Assembly: GCA_030544235.1 (NCBI GenBank)
Contig: CM060478.1
Location: 3,025,227 to 3,089,226, forward strand
Length of the DNA: 64,000 nt
Reading direction: 5' to 3'
Origin: Lepturacanthus savala
Taxonomy: Eukaryota; Chordata; Actinopteri; Scombriformes; Trichiuridae
The notes under the pieces were generated by a model. That model searched no databases. It had not been told where the DNA came from and was given only the letters and a program-made list of their open reading frames with translations. Both the position numbers and the translations under genes were made by a program. This document shows, piece after piece, positions 1 to 12,020 of this stretch (its first letter is position 1; the number at the start of each line of letters is the position of its first letter).

Positions 1-11
1 GTTTTAAAAGC

Positions 12-300
12 ATGATTTGCTCCCTTTTCTTTCTTTTTACGATGTTATTCTGCATATATCTTGATATACGTACGTTTTTATTCATGTTAATATGGGATGA
101 CAAATGTTTAACTGTAAAATTTCTGAAAAGCTTTTGGAATTTTATCAAAATTGTAAAAGAAGGGGGGGGGGGGGGGGTAAAAGTACATACATGTAAGTTT
201 ACCAGCAAAGAAATTTGATTTATTAAAATAAAATAAATAAAATTTGAAGAATATTTGAAAAGTTCTAAAAACTATTAAAATCTGACATGGTATTTTAAAA
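12..300. repeat. Diverged direct repeat, copy 1
   Basis: A T-rich segment (ttattctgcatatatcttga ... aagtttaccagcaaag ... aaaactattaaaatct) recurs in the same order at 1280-1535. This copy contains an uninterrupted G run of about 16 at 162-177. No coding potential is recognisable. Confidence 0.7.
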
Positions 301-540
301 ACTATACTATGCATACATATATATAATAGTTAAAATACAGTTTTAAAAGCATTTAATGTCATTTGAAAGTCTATTTTTACCTTTTTTTATACAGAAAAAC
401 AGACATTTGACAAGAAATGTAAAATGGTTTAACCTAAAAATGATGAATTTAAAACATTTAATCCACCTAGAATATAAAACTAGTTGATATCACGCGTTTA
501 AACCTTTTTTAAAATAGCTAAACTCGTTTTTATGGCGACA

Positions 541-770
541 CCACGTGACGTGCTCGGCGCCCACGTGCGCGTTCATTAACGGAGTTGTTTGCTGTTTTTA
601 TTAATTAATTTATTTAATTTAATTTCGAACATTAAATTATATCGTTGCTGCGAAGTTTACGAGCAAAAACGTCAAACTTACCGACTAGAAACACCTTTTT
701 CTGCCGAGCACGTGTCCGCCGGGTGAGCTGCGCACGTGACGTAACGGCGGCGCTGACCGGAAATGGAATC
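541..770 (-). promoter_or_regulatory. CpG patch with four CACGTG and CRE-like motifs
   Basis: CACGTG occurs at 542-547, 562-567, 709-714 and 733-738, GACGTG at 547-552 and TGACGTAA at 737-744, in otherwise AT-rich DNA. On the minus strand a consensus-like donor (TCG/gtaagt, junction 682/681) follows the second half, so this could be the promoter and first noncoding exon of a gene running left. CACGTG/RCGTG are bHLH and HIF core sites. The promoter reading is inference; no coding exon was seen to the left. Confidence 0.35.
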
Positions 771-1279
771 CCGTTTATTCGACTGAAAATTCCTACTGTA
801 TTTGACATAAATAAAATAATTTAAAATAAAATTATACGTAATATTTATCACACGTATCATATATTTATACAAAAATATTTATACAAATATTTTAATAATA
901 ATAAATAACAATATGTGTAATAATAATAAATATTTATATTTTATTAAAACATATTTATGTTAATTGATTGTTTAAAACACTTAATCACTTTTTTGAATGT
1001 TAATTTTCGCAATTTTTTTGTAAATAATCAAAAACTATATCAATTATTTTGGTAGCTAAGGATATATTATTATATTATTAAAAATAAAGAAATAAACACT
1101 TAACTAATCTAATTGTTCTAATTGTGAAATTCTTACATATATAAAGATAAATTCTTCTGTTTATTGTGTTTTAAACTGAATTTAAAAACTATACCGAATG
1201 TATTAAAATGATTGATAATAATAAATTTGACATTATATTAACAACAAACTATTTAGAGAATTTAATTTACTTTGCCAGC

Positions 1280-1535
1280 TTTTCCTTTTTTTCTCATTTT
1301 CTTTTTTTACTGTTATTCTGCACATATCTTAATATATGCACCTTTTTTAAATTATTATTAATTTTAATATGTGACGCCAAATGTTCAACTGTAAAATTGC
1401 TAAATGTATTTTGAAATTTTATCAATAGTTTTAAAAAAAGGAAATAAATGTAAGTTTACCAGCAAAAATATTTTATTTATTTATATTTAAAAATACAATT
1501 TGAAAAGAAAGTTGTAAAAACTATTAAAATCTAAA
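1280..1535. repeat. Diverged direct repeat, copy 2
   Basis: Second copy of the segment at 12-300, with the same order of landmarks (ttattctgcacatatctta, aagtttaccagcaaaa, aaaactattaaaatct) and many small indels. Together the two copies flank the CpG patch at 541-770. Confidence 0.7.
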
Positions 1536-4009
1536 ATCCACTAAACCTCCTCTGATCACACTGATGGATAAATATCTATTGATCGATAGATTTTGAAGTA
1601 TTATCAGCTTGATGTAATTAAGTATTGCAGTATTCTAAGCATTTAGAGTGATAAAAAGATTAATTTAAATTTAAATTAAATAAGAATTGTCTGATTAATC
1701 AATAATAATCTTTAGTTGCAGGTTTAACATCTTCAAATGTAACTGGTTTATTGATTACACATGTGAATTAATCATTTCCACTCATATAAATAAATTAAAT
1801 ATTTATTCATCAGATCTTGTATTAATTTTATACATTCTTCTCCAGCCGTTTGCATTAAAACAGCTGAGTTTGAGCCTTAAAACCAAAAATATTAGTGTAA
1901 ATATTTCCTGCAATATAATAAACATTTTTACAAATTATCCATAAAGTGAAAATGTTTTTATTTCTAATGTTAAATAAACATTTTTATAATTAAAGAACTT
2001 GCTGCAGTATCAGTCTCTGTCCTCTAGGTGGTGCTGCTGCCTCATCTGAAAAACAGGAATCTATGTATAACGTATAAATATCAGTGTTATTTTATTATTA
2101 TTATAGATCAACATTATATTAAACATTATATAACATATTGTTGGCTTGAATTTATTTATTTAAGAGTGAATCATATTTTAAATTTAAATGTTTAAAGTAA
2201 TTCTGTTTAATATCAGGCTGAACAATGATTTAATGACAATATACCAGCATCTTACAGTAATTATCCAACTTTTCTACATATATATATATATTAGTAAATT
2301 CAATAGAAAGGGATTGCACTGTTAATTTGTATAGAAATTATGATGATTTCATATATATTGTCAAACAGAACAATTTCCAGAAGTTTCACAGATAACATAA
2401 TATAATTTAGATTATTATAAAGTTTTATATTTATATAAATGACCTTAGATTTGTAGAATTGTGCTGCTGTCAGGTGAATAACCAGTTTCAAGCATCTCAG
2501 TGTTGAGAGATGGTCACATCAGCTTGACCTTTGACCTCTGACCTATAGTGTCTATGCAGGCTCTGTGGTGGAAAAACGCTGGAGAAAAGTGCAGGTACCT
2601 GCTCAAATACTGGATTTCTACTGCTGGGAATTAAAGTTTTATAAAATATAATCAAAGGAAGTGATAGAGAATCACATGTTATATTATAGAATTCAAAGAA
2701 TAAAGTGACTTTAGGACAATTTCTGAACATTCTAGTGTGAATTTATTCAACTTCAAACCTGGTTTAAACTCTCCTTTCATTCCATAGTGAAACTAAATTA
2801 AACTAATGTCAGCTCCTTTTTATTCACTTTTCCAGCTCTTTTTATTGAACGTAACTCGATAGTAACTTGATGGATTGAAGATCCTGGAACTTCCTTTATT
2901 TCTTTATATTTAACTGCATATTTATTGAATTTATTGAGATGCACAGCGCTTTATATTAAAGTATGACTTGTGAAATTTAGTCTAAATAATGACTAAATAA
3001 TAAAGCATGTATAAATCATAGAGAGAGAGAAGAGGTCTGAGAATCGTTCTCATGAGAACGCTGATGTTTACCCTCCGGATGCTATACAGTCTGCGGCTTT
3101 CACTTAAAAACCCACAGCGTCTCTTCCGTCTGTCTCTACACGATCCTCCGCACAGGAAGTGCTCTAAAGGTCAACGAGAGGTCAGAAAACGCAGCAAATC
3201 ACTAGACAAATGACTCCACATGTGGCACCAACAATAAAGTCAGGGACAGCGGTACATGTGTCTTTTGCCTTAATCTGATTTTTACAGTGGAAGTACCAGT
3301 AGTGAAAAGATAGCAACAGCAGTAGAGACAGTATAAGACATGCAAGAAAAGATTGCACACAGACTATATATATAAATAGAATATAGGATAATATAGGATA
3401 TATAAAAAAAAGGAAAGAAAAGGTTGAAATTCCATTGTTAGCAACAGATTATCCAGCTAAGCTAGCTAATAGCTAGCTATAAATAAATAAACACTAGTAA
3501 AATGTTTAGTTTTTATGATAATTTTGCAGTTTTCACACTTGATTTTTTGGCTTAAAATCTTTGTCTAATCTCTCCACTATAAATTATATGAGTAGCCTTT
3601 AGATTTTTTATTTTATGTATAAAATAAAACAGAGCCTCGCTAGCTTGCGTGTGCACAGCAGTCAGAGCAGTAGCAAATTCAGAAAGTAACGGGCTTCCAT
3701 TCCATTTCATTCCTGATTTTAAAAGTTGTATAAATCAGATTTAAAGGGTTTTACTTCTAAAATAAGGAGGAAAAGTAAAGACAAGAGTTAAGTTCAGACA
3801 CATTGTCAGATAAAAAGAATAGAAAATTAACCAAAAGCAGTTCTTTTGTTGACTTAAAATAAAAGTTGGGGCTATATTGTTCTTTCTATTAGTGTTAAAC
3901 CTTAACACATTTTTTACATCCCTTTTGACAGGACATGGATATAAGTATCAGAGATTTGTTAATCATTTGTGTTATATTTGCTCCATTTGAGTGTTTTTCT
4001 ATGTATTGA
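1536..4009. other. AT-rich stretch without recognised gene
   Basis: No coding exon or RNA gene recognised. Small items: a palindrome CGTTCTCATGAGAACG near 3046-3061 and a short interspersed-repeat tail (tatatataaatagaatat) near 3364-3400 that resembles 14580-14640. Confidence 0.5.
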
Positions 4010-4400
4010 AGGTGCTTAACCTCTGACCTTCTCTCCACCTCGTCCCATCAAAGGCTTATTTATGTGTCAAACGGGGTCAAAACACCGGGAGGACGACCGG
4101 ATTGCATAAGCTCTTTGTCCGCGTGCTTCCCCAGATCGGAACAATCGCTGAAAACATAATTCTGGGGCTCGATTCGGCCAAGCATTGTATTACAGAATGA
4201 ATTCCCACCGAAAAAACACACACGAGACAATCCAAGTTTGTCCAAACTCCGATGACGTAAGGTGCCATTGTGTTGTTCTGATTGGCGGCTGATTCGTAAA
4301 CGTCTGCTGCCGTTTTCAGGGGTTTTTCTCTGAAAAAGGTGGAACATGCGAGGACTGTGAACGGCGGCTGGTTGTTATAAGTTGTCGTATTGCAATTATC
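4010..4400. other. Unidentified GC-richer island
   Basis: This segment has higher GC and several CpGs than its surroundings and is open over 95 codons on the minus strand (4347-4060), but the encoded peptide matches no family I know and has no start context or exon boundaries. It may be an old transposon fragment. Function unknown. Confidence 0.3.
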
Positions 4401-4509
4401 TTCACCACCAGCGGGTGCAAATAAATAGCAGGACTCAAGAGATAAAATATATTCATTGTTTTATGAAGAAGATAACGTCAACTACTGCTTTAAAAACTAA
4501 ATAAGGTTC

Positions 4510-4700
4510 AGTTCACTGCAAAAAATGAAATCTTATCGGGGGGAAATATCTTGTATTTAAAACAATTAGTCCAAAAAAAAGACTAAATTGTCCAAACTCA
4601 AGAAAAAAAACTTGATATAAGCCAAATTATCATAAAATAACATAATTCTACTCTATTTTTGACTAATTGTGCCAAAATCATATTTTTACTTTTTAAGATT
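4510..4700. repeat. Dispersed AT-rich repeat (ttgaaataagct family)
   Basis: Starts cactgcaaaaaatgaaatct and contains actaaattgtccaaactcaa, cttgatataagc and taattgtgccaaaatc. Related sequence recurs at 17100-17190, 19310-19440, 38390-38780, 46540-47095 and 47640-48085, so it is an interspersed family rather than local sequence. Confidence 0.55.
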
Positions 4701-4828
4701 TAATTCATTTTATTGTGGATTAACTGGGATATCATAGTGTTGAAATAGCACCTTTTATTTCTTATGTTATCTCTCCTGTTTTGTAAATTGAGATCAATAT
4801 ATCCTGAGTGTGGCCAACGAACTAAAGT

Positions 4829-5305
4829 TAACACCACTGCTTTACCAGGTCAGGGGTCAATAAAAAATAAAATAAATAAAAAACATATCAACTAGATTTA
4901 TTTAGAATTAAGCTTCTTTTAGATATAAATCCTAACAGTGGAACATTTGGACTTGTTAGAGGAGAGATTAAAGTGTCCTGTTTACCTTTGTTTTAAGCTA
5001 ACTTTAAGCTAACGTTAAGTTAGCAAAGATGCTAGTTTGGGGCGATATGTCTCAGTCATTTTGTGGATAACACCACTGTTTTACCAGGTCAGGAGTCAAT
5101 TAACTGGTTTGCACAACCCAAATAAAAAATATCAACTTGATTTATTTAAAATTAAGATTCTTTAAGATATAAATCCTAAAATGGAACATTTGGACTTGTT
5201 AGAGGAGAGATTAAAGTGTCCTGTTTACGTTTGTCATTGTCCCGTTTTAAACTAACTTTAAATTAGCAAAGATGCTAGTTTGGGGCGTCATTTTGGGGTG
5301 TGTGA
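4829..5305. repeat. Tandem duplication, unit about 240 bp
   Basis: The phrase aacaccactgctttaccagg at 4829 recurs at 5069 with one change. Both copies continue with gatataaatcctaa, catttggacttgttagagga, gagattaaagtgtcctgttt and agcaaagatgctagtttggg. Two copies, moderately diverged. Confidence 0.75.
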
Positions 5306-5389
5306 TAGTGCTTTATTTTTATTTGATTATTCAATTCAATCTGGAATTTGGGAGTTTAAGAAAAGTAAAACAACTACAGCCTTAAAGGG

Positions 5390-6205
5390 GTGTTCACACC
5401 GGACTTAACTGACGCGATATTTTCGCGCGATGGACACGATTTTGATCACCACTGTCACCGCGTTGTCCAGCTCTGAAAGTCCGAAGTTCCGCCGTCATTT
5501 CTGGGTAAATGATACCGTCTGGAGGTGCCTAAAACTCGGCTGGTTTCAACGCTTCCTACCGGAGCTCCGCCTGGACGACGCGGTTTCCAAGTCCGTTGAA
5601 AAGTAAACGACCGTTGAAAAGTTAATTCTCGTTGTCATGGGGACGTGGAGCGAATCTCAACGCTGATTGGTTGTCGCGGTACGTCATTGAGTTGAAAATA
5701 TTGGAGGATGACGTACCGCGACAACCAATCAGCGTTGAGATTCGCTCCGCGTCCCCATGGCAACGAGAAATCCACTTACCGCCGGTGGAGGCCGGCCATC
5801 CGGCCATGGGGACGTGGAGCGAATCTCAACGCTGATTGGTTGTCGCGTTACGTCATCCTGCAATATTTTCAACTCAATGACGTACCGCGACAACCAATCA
5901 GCGTTGAGATTCGCTCCGCGTCCCCATGACAACAAGAAATCCACTTACCGCCGGTCGTTTACCAACGGACTTGGAAGCCGCGTCGTCCAAGCGGAGCTCC
6001 GGTAGAAACCAGCCGAGCTCTGTGCACCTCCACACGGTATCATGTACCCAGAAATGACGGCGGAGCTTCGGACTTTCAGAGCTGGACAACGCGGTGACAG
6101 TGGTGATAAGAGAAAACGCAAAACAGGTGGGGACGCCATGAGGCAATATGGCGAATTTTCGCAAAAACGGTCAGTTGAGTCCATTGAGTCCAATGTTCAA
6201 CGACT
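5390..6205. mobile_element. Foldback (inverted-repeat) element
   Basis: About 800 bp forms one large palindrome. The outer left arm (about 5405-5612; tccgaagttccgccgtcatt ... gacgacgcggtttccaagtc) matches the right arm in reverse complement (about 5958-6195; gacttggaagccgcgtcgtc ... aatgacggcggagcttcgga). The centre holds two further nested palindromes (5626-5770 and 5804-5937) that are reverse complements of each other. CpG-rich, unlike the flanks. Looks like a non-autonomous foldback DNA transposon; no transposase seen. Confidence 0.7.
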
Positions 6206-6750
6206 TTTTAAGTTAAATATGTCTGATTTCAATGTTAATTTTCAAGTAAAAACAAAAGAACAATAATTTTGTTCTTATTTTATTAGTTGGAAAATCCATT
6301 GTGACATTTTACCCAATGATGGACCAACATTTTACATGTTTTTTAGTCCCAATTCTGTGCAACTGGTGTTATTTTGCCAACCTTCACTTGATTTGATGCT
6401 TCAAAACATATCTAACTTCAAATCCAACCATGAAGAGTCTCAGGAGTCTAACATGGGAAAGCTGCAGCTTGTTTACAGTGAGGTCTGGGTAACGTTGGGG
6501 GGCTTCGGTCCCAGTTGGAGCGTCTTAGTGTCTTGGGATTGGACCAGAACATAAACAAACGGTCCCTGGACCAGCGGACTGGACAAATGTCTCGAGACAG
6601 AAATCCCAAAGGACGGGAAAGTCCAACGAGTGGACTGAAGGTCCTACTGTTTCCTGGCTGAGACGCCAATGCTACTTGCAAGCAAATTTATTATTTGATT
6701 AGTTTTATTTCATGGTTTATTCATTTTATTTGATATTCTTTATACACGAC

Positions 6751-7075
6751 CGTTCAAAAGTTTGGGGTCAATTCAAAATTTCCTTGTTTTTCAAAGAAAA
6801 TCACAGTTTTTTTTATGCAGATAACTTTGAACTAATCAGAAATACATTCTATACATTGCTAATGTGGTAAATGATTCTATTCTAGCTGCAAATGTCTGGT
6901 TTTTGGTGCATCAATATCTACATAGGTGTATAGAGGCCCATTTCCAGCAGCTATCACTCCAGCATTTGAGTGTAATAACATTTTCGATTCATTTTCCAAC
7001 TCATGGTGGTAAATAAAAATGTGACTTTTCATGGAAAACACTAAATTTGTCTGGATGACCCCAAACTTTTGAACG
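6751..7075. mobile_element. MITE-like element with 20-bp terminal inverted repeats
   Basis: Left end cgttcaaaagtttggggtca (6751-6770) is the exact reverse complement of the right end at 7056-7075. Internal sequence (gcaaatgtctggtttttg, atcaatatctacataggtgt, gtgacttttcatggaaaaca) recurs in truncated copies at 16790-17094, 55265-55625 and 61320-62420. Short, non-coding, non-autonomous DNA transposon common in fish genomes. Confidence 0.8.
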
Positions 7076-8575
7076 TGTAAACGGTATTGTACACGTTTGG
7101 ATTCCATCCATAAATGAAGTTGGCGTTCATTTTCCCTTTGGAACAGCTTTGGTGTGACAATGCTAATGGATGCTAATGGAAGCTAACTGTTAGCCCATTC
7201 TAATCTTTCATGCACGTAGATCCAATATGGACCATTTTTATCAATTATTGATCATATATTGTAGCTAGCATTGACGCTAATGGCTATATTTGTTTCCCAC
7301 AATACTTTGCAGGAATCTTTTGACCAATCAGAGGCGGATCCAAAAGGAAATAACTCTTCTTCTCACAAAAAACCTCATATAAACCCAGATAACTGCAGAT
7401 ATGTGACCTTTAACATAAGTTTGATCAGCCTCTAATGATGAAGATTATCTGCACCAACCTGTAATTTGGAAAAAAAACAACATCTTTGCAAACGTGTTGG
7501 TTCGTCTGTTCTAGTCGAGCAGTGGATGTGCGTCACAATCTGAAACAAAAGCATCCAGTGCAACAACAAAGGCAAATTTAAGGCTTTGAACGTGTTTTCA
7601 ACATGGAAACAAGCCAGACTCCTGACAGAAAGAGATTTAATAAACATTGGTTTTACACTGAAGGAAAATGTCTTGTTGCATTTTACCTTTAAACAGATGA
7701 AGTACTCAGATTCTTTACCTAGAAATAATATCATTAACCAATGAAAATGAAAATGTCACTTATGAAAAAGTACAGAATATCAGCAAAATGTACTTAAAGT
7801 ATCAGAAGTAAAAGTACTCATTCTATATAGACTGTGATATATTATTTTAGTATATTATTAATCATTAAATACACGTGAGAACATTAGATTGTGGAGCCAA
7901 TTCAAGATATAGATTTAAATCAACTTAAAGTAATTGAGTTCTTGAGTAAACGTACACCATTGACTTGAAATATCAGTAATAGTGTTATATAATAAGTTTA
8001 GATGCTTCTAACCGATCAATTAATACATTTATTTTGAAATCCATTAGCATCTATTGGATTAAGTTGATGAAAATATATAGAACAATATGACATATCGCAG
8101 TAAATATATTATATTAATCATGAAATTTGAAATACTGAAGTAACCAATGGTTTTTCAGGGAAGTTATTGATTAATTGATTGATTTCCTCCTTCGTAACTT
8201 ATTGTTAAAGATCTTTAAATAATTAAATGAACAATAAAGGACACGTGGAGCCATGGAGTTTAAGATCAGTATGCTTTAATAATAAGATATCAGTGCAGAA
8301 ACACAAGCTTCTTATCAGGTTAAATTCCCCATATATTAATAACAATGATAACAATATGATAATAATATCAATATGAATTTTTAATATGTAAAATAAGGAA
8401 TCGGCTAATATAACTTGTACGTTATGACGTTGAGTATGAACATGGATCCCAGAAAGAAAAACATAAACCCTGTGGAGACAAAATGCTGAGACTGTCTTTA
8501 AAAGAGGAAGTGCAATCAACGGTTAGCGCTAGGAACCTTTTGTTGACACTTTGTTTTTGGGGGGAAACCCTTCAA
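7076..8575. other. Stretch without recognised gene
   Basis: AT-rich sequence. The open frame at 7734-7432 on the minus strand has no similarity I recognise. No RNA gene or strong tandem repeat seen. Confidence 0.5.
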
Positions 8576-8640
8576 GCAGCACAGTTTGTAGAGCACTAAG
8601 ACTGGCGACTGGCCTTCTAGGGTTCAAATGGAGAGTTGAA
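8576..8640 (+). repeat. tRNA-derived SINE or tRNA relic
   Basis: Contains gtagagcacta followed by gactggcgactgg and gggttcaaat, resembling a degraded A box and B box of a tRNA-derived sequence. The 5' part of a tRNA is missing and the B box is altered, so it is not a functional tRNA gene. Confidence 0.4.
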
Positions 8641-11325
8641 GCGCCGCTAGCTAGCGTTTGTTCCGCTAGTTAGCGTTTGTTCCGCTAGCTTCGACCAACG
8701 ACATGGTTTTTCTTCATTTTAGAGAAGAAAAAACATGTTTTTTAAACCAATGCCAATGTAAAAATCCTCTTATTTTCTCATTTTTTAACAATTTTACATT
8801 TGAATCCTTATTTAGTTGAAGCTAGCGGGACAACTGCTAGCTTAAAAACAAGAGGCAGCACTTCTCCTCCTAGATTTTTATTTTTAAATCGACTTCCATC
8901 GAGCCATCTCTTTCCACATACATTAACACAATTTACGGTAGCTCAAATCTCATCAGGTGATAAAAAGTCCTTCCAATATATATTAATTACACAGGCTAAC
9001 GCAGCAGCTAAATTAATTTGGAAAGAAAATCCAATATTCGACCAATTTAGTGACACTACCTTAGAAACCTTTCTAAGCGTCTAAAAATGATCTCGTTAGT
9101 TAAGAAATAGTGAAGCTATGTTGTTTTTATGTTTATGTGTTATCTTTACTGGTAGAACTGATTGTAAAATAGTTTCACTTGATGCTTCACATTAAATTGG
9201 TGCCCCTTTTTCAGTCAAATCTCTCTCAACTAAACCTAAAAAACCCACAAACCGAGCAGCTTCATCCACAGACTGTTGGATGAGCCCGTTTCCTTTAAAA
9301 GCCTTAAACCTTGCGAATTTTACTCATCACCGGGGGGGATTCTAAAGTGGACTCTGATGAATCTGACAGGACTATTCCGCGGTTCTACCACAGGAGGCCT
9401 TGTAGGAGCTGAGAACTTTTGCTAAAATATCATCCCAGACATGACATTGTATCTCCAATTTGGATTTTATTCCTATTACTGCAAAAACTACAATTAATAT
9501 CCAACTGGAATCGTACAACGTCACGTTAGGATTTAGAAAAAGTCCCCCAGTGGAAGGAAGTCATCTACGGGTTGCAGGGAAAAACTGTGCAACTTGAAGG
9601 GCAAAAACTTGAGTGTTTTGAGACAGTAGGTGATTCTCCAACCCCGACCCCATCCTGTAATATCAGAGGGGGTCTGGGGTTGTTCAATCTGACTCATTGA
9701 TCTTTTATCTGATCAGTTTGCATCAGTTAAAATCTATAACTCAAACACGGCTCTGAAATATGAGCAGCCGAACTGAGCTGAGTATTGATGAAACCACAGA
9801 GCTGTTCTGTGGATCTTTTTTTCGCGGTCCCATCCTCGATAATGTCCTCTAAACTATAGACTATAAATACTTAATTCTGTACTATATAAGGCTCTCTTAC
9901 TCTCTGCAGCAGAAAGAGAAAGTGCAGCAGAGGTCGGATCACAAATAGCGTCCTCGAGTGTTCAAATGAAAATCTTTGTGCCGCAAATTGAGTGTTTATA
10001 TAACAATATAATGTGATAATTATACATTATTTCAGAGTTTATAGACAGCTTGACCTTTGTTTATTTTTCAAAAAGAAAACGAAGTGAAATTAACTTGATT
10101 GACTAACAGTAACAGGGCTACCTAGCAATGGATATTAATACGGTTATAAGGTGCTCCCATTGGGCCAACCCCCCCTCAAAAAAAAAAAAATAAAACAAAC
10201 CACCTACTGTACTGGAGACACCAAAAAGTCACGATAAGGCACATTATATGGATTAAAAATTAAATTTAAAGACATTTTCAGCATAAAATAAGGCAGAGAA
10301 CATCAAAATACAGTGTTAGTGGATCCAAGAGATGTAATAAAAGTTTTTTAAAATGACAAATACGTGGTCTATGAAGCACCATTGCTTTATATATGCAACT
10401 GGAAAACAATGTGATTAATTATATGGCAACTTCACCGCCTTTACAATGGTCAAAATGCTACATATCTTAAAAGTGAAACTTAGAAAACTGATATTCATCT
10501 TCCATCTGAACGTTTTTTTAAAGGATTTTTTGTTTGTTTTTTATCTTCTTAAAGCAAGAACATAAACAGTACTGGCCAGCCAACAGATTCAATAGATACT
10601 TTAGGATAAAACTCTGCAGAAAAAAACAAAAAAGAAATGCCACAAACACAGAAACAGCACAAGAGGAAACAGCACTGCGAGGGATCTGATCCATCTGTAT
10701 CTACAGGGGTAGATAAGGACAAAAGTACCAGGACGCATAAACACTAAAAACACTATCTTCAACATTAGTTATGTCTTTTTAAATACGTAACGCATATGTG
10801 TACAAAGCTCTATAGTTCATACTCAAAAGTGGTCACCACACAATTACCTCAAAAAATAGACTGAGAAGAAAAATACTTTGAGAGTACAGGAAAGAACAGA
10901 AACAATATGAGAATGTTGCTGAGCCTAAATTACCGACATATTACAGTTATCTGTAGTCTGAAAATAAAAACTCTGACCCTACGACTAAGAATATTCTGTA
11001 TCAAACATATATTTGTAGCCACTCTGCTGTGAATCGTAAGAAAAACTGGCCTCGTCCTAATCAATACAGAAGTCACTCTACAGGTTGCTGCTATGTACAA
11101 TAGGTGTAGTCCAGGTAAGTCTTTCTGTCAGCTACTGCTGTCACATGACCCCACACAGGCTGGTTCGTGCGGCAATGTGCACTTCTTCTTGAACTGAAAA
11201 GCTGAGGTGGCCTTTTTCTTTCTTAGCGGGACACTTTAAAGCTTCATTTTTGCCCCAATATCACTTTTGAGTTACTCTAACGAGTCCATATACCCCTTGA
11301 TGTGGCCTCCGATTGCCCTTCTGGT
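8641..11325. other. Long stretch without recognised gene
   Basis: No exon recognised. Sequence from about 10000 to 11260 is free of obvious repeats and could belong to a long EPAS1 3' UTR. A minus-strand AATAAA lies in tttgtttattttt near 10058-10066. A TATATAAGG occurs at about 9882 on the plus strand with no gene after it. A run of A occurs at 10178-10190. Confidence 0.4.
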
Positions 11326-11332
11326 CCCTCCT

Positions 11333-12020
11333 AAGCCTCGTTTCCACTGTCAGTATGGGACAGTATGGATCAGTACGGGTACGGTTCTAGTTGGTAATGC
11401 AGCATTTCCTCTGTGTAAGGGGACCTTACACTTACATGGGGGCTCCTCCCCTAGAGTACTGGACCTGTGTGCTAGGTACCCCAACCTAAAGAGTTGCTAA
11501 AATGGTAACAGGTACCACTGGACTGGTACGGTTCTATGGTAACAGAAACGCTGAAATAAGCATACCATTCCGTCCAGTACCATACCGCATAGTGGAAATG
11601 GAGCTCTAGTGCCCTTTCGGTCCCTCTAAGCCTTGTTTCCACCGTTGGTACAGTAGGTTATTGATTGGTATGGGTACAGTTTGGGTGGGTACTGCTTTTC
11701 CTATGTGTAAGGGGACCTTAAACTTACATGGGGACTCCTCCCCTAGGGTACTGGACCTGTGTGCTAGGTACCCCAACCAAAAGAGTTGCTAAAATGGTAC
11801 ATGGTACAGTATGAATTGGTACGAGCATGGTTCTATGGTTCGGGTCAGTAATGGGTTTCCAATTACACCTCCCCTAGGGTACTTCAGCTGTGTGCTAGGT
11901 ACCCCAACTAAAATGGTAATGGGTACCATAGGACTGGTATGGTTCCATGGTAATGGAAACAATGAAATAAGGGTACCATTCCGTCCAGTACCGTACTGCA
12001 CAGTGGAAACAGGGATTTAG
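11333..12020. mobile_element. Two adjacent copies of a repeat with gtttccac/gtggaaa ends
   Basis: Copy 1 (about 11334-11607) and copy 2 (about 11631-12016) share gtgtaaggggacctta, actcctcccctag, ctgtgtgctaggtacccca and ccattccgtccagtacc. Each begins with tcgtttccactg or ttgtttccaccg and ends with a(c)agtggaaa, i.e. inverted termini. Copy 2 has an internal partial duplication around gtgtgctaggtacccc. Non-autonomous DNA-transposon-like sequence. Confidence 0.65.

Noticed and set aside
4060..4347. 95-codon minus-strand open frame as a gene
   Set aside because: No recognisable domain, codon pattern or splice context; more likely fragmentary repeat or chance in a GC-richer patch.
8576..8640. Functional tRNA gene
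   Set aside because: The 5' acceptor half is missing, the B box is altered and no cloverleaf can be completed.
9880..9915. TATATAAGG as a core promoter
   Set aside because: No downstream exon, CpG enrichment or other promoter element; a single TATA-like string in AT-rich DNA is expected by chance.
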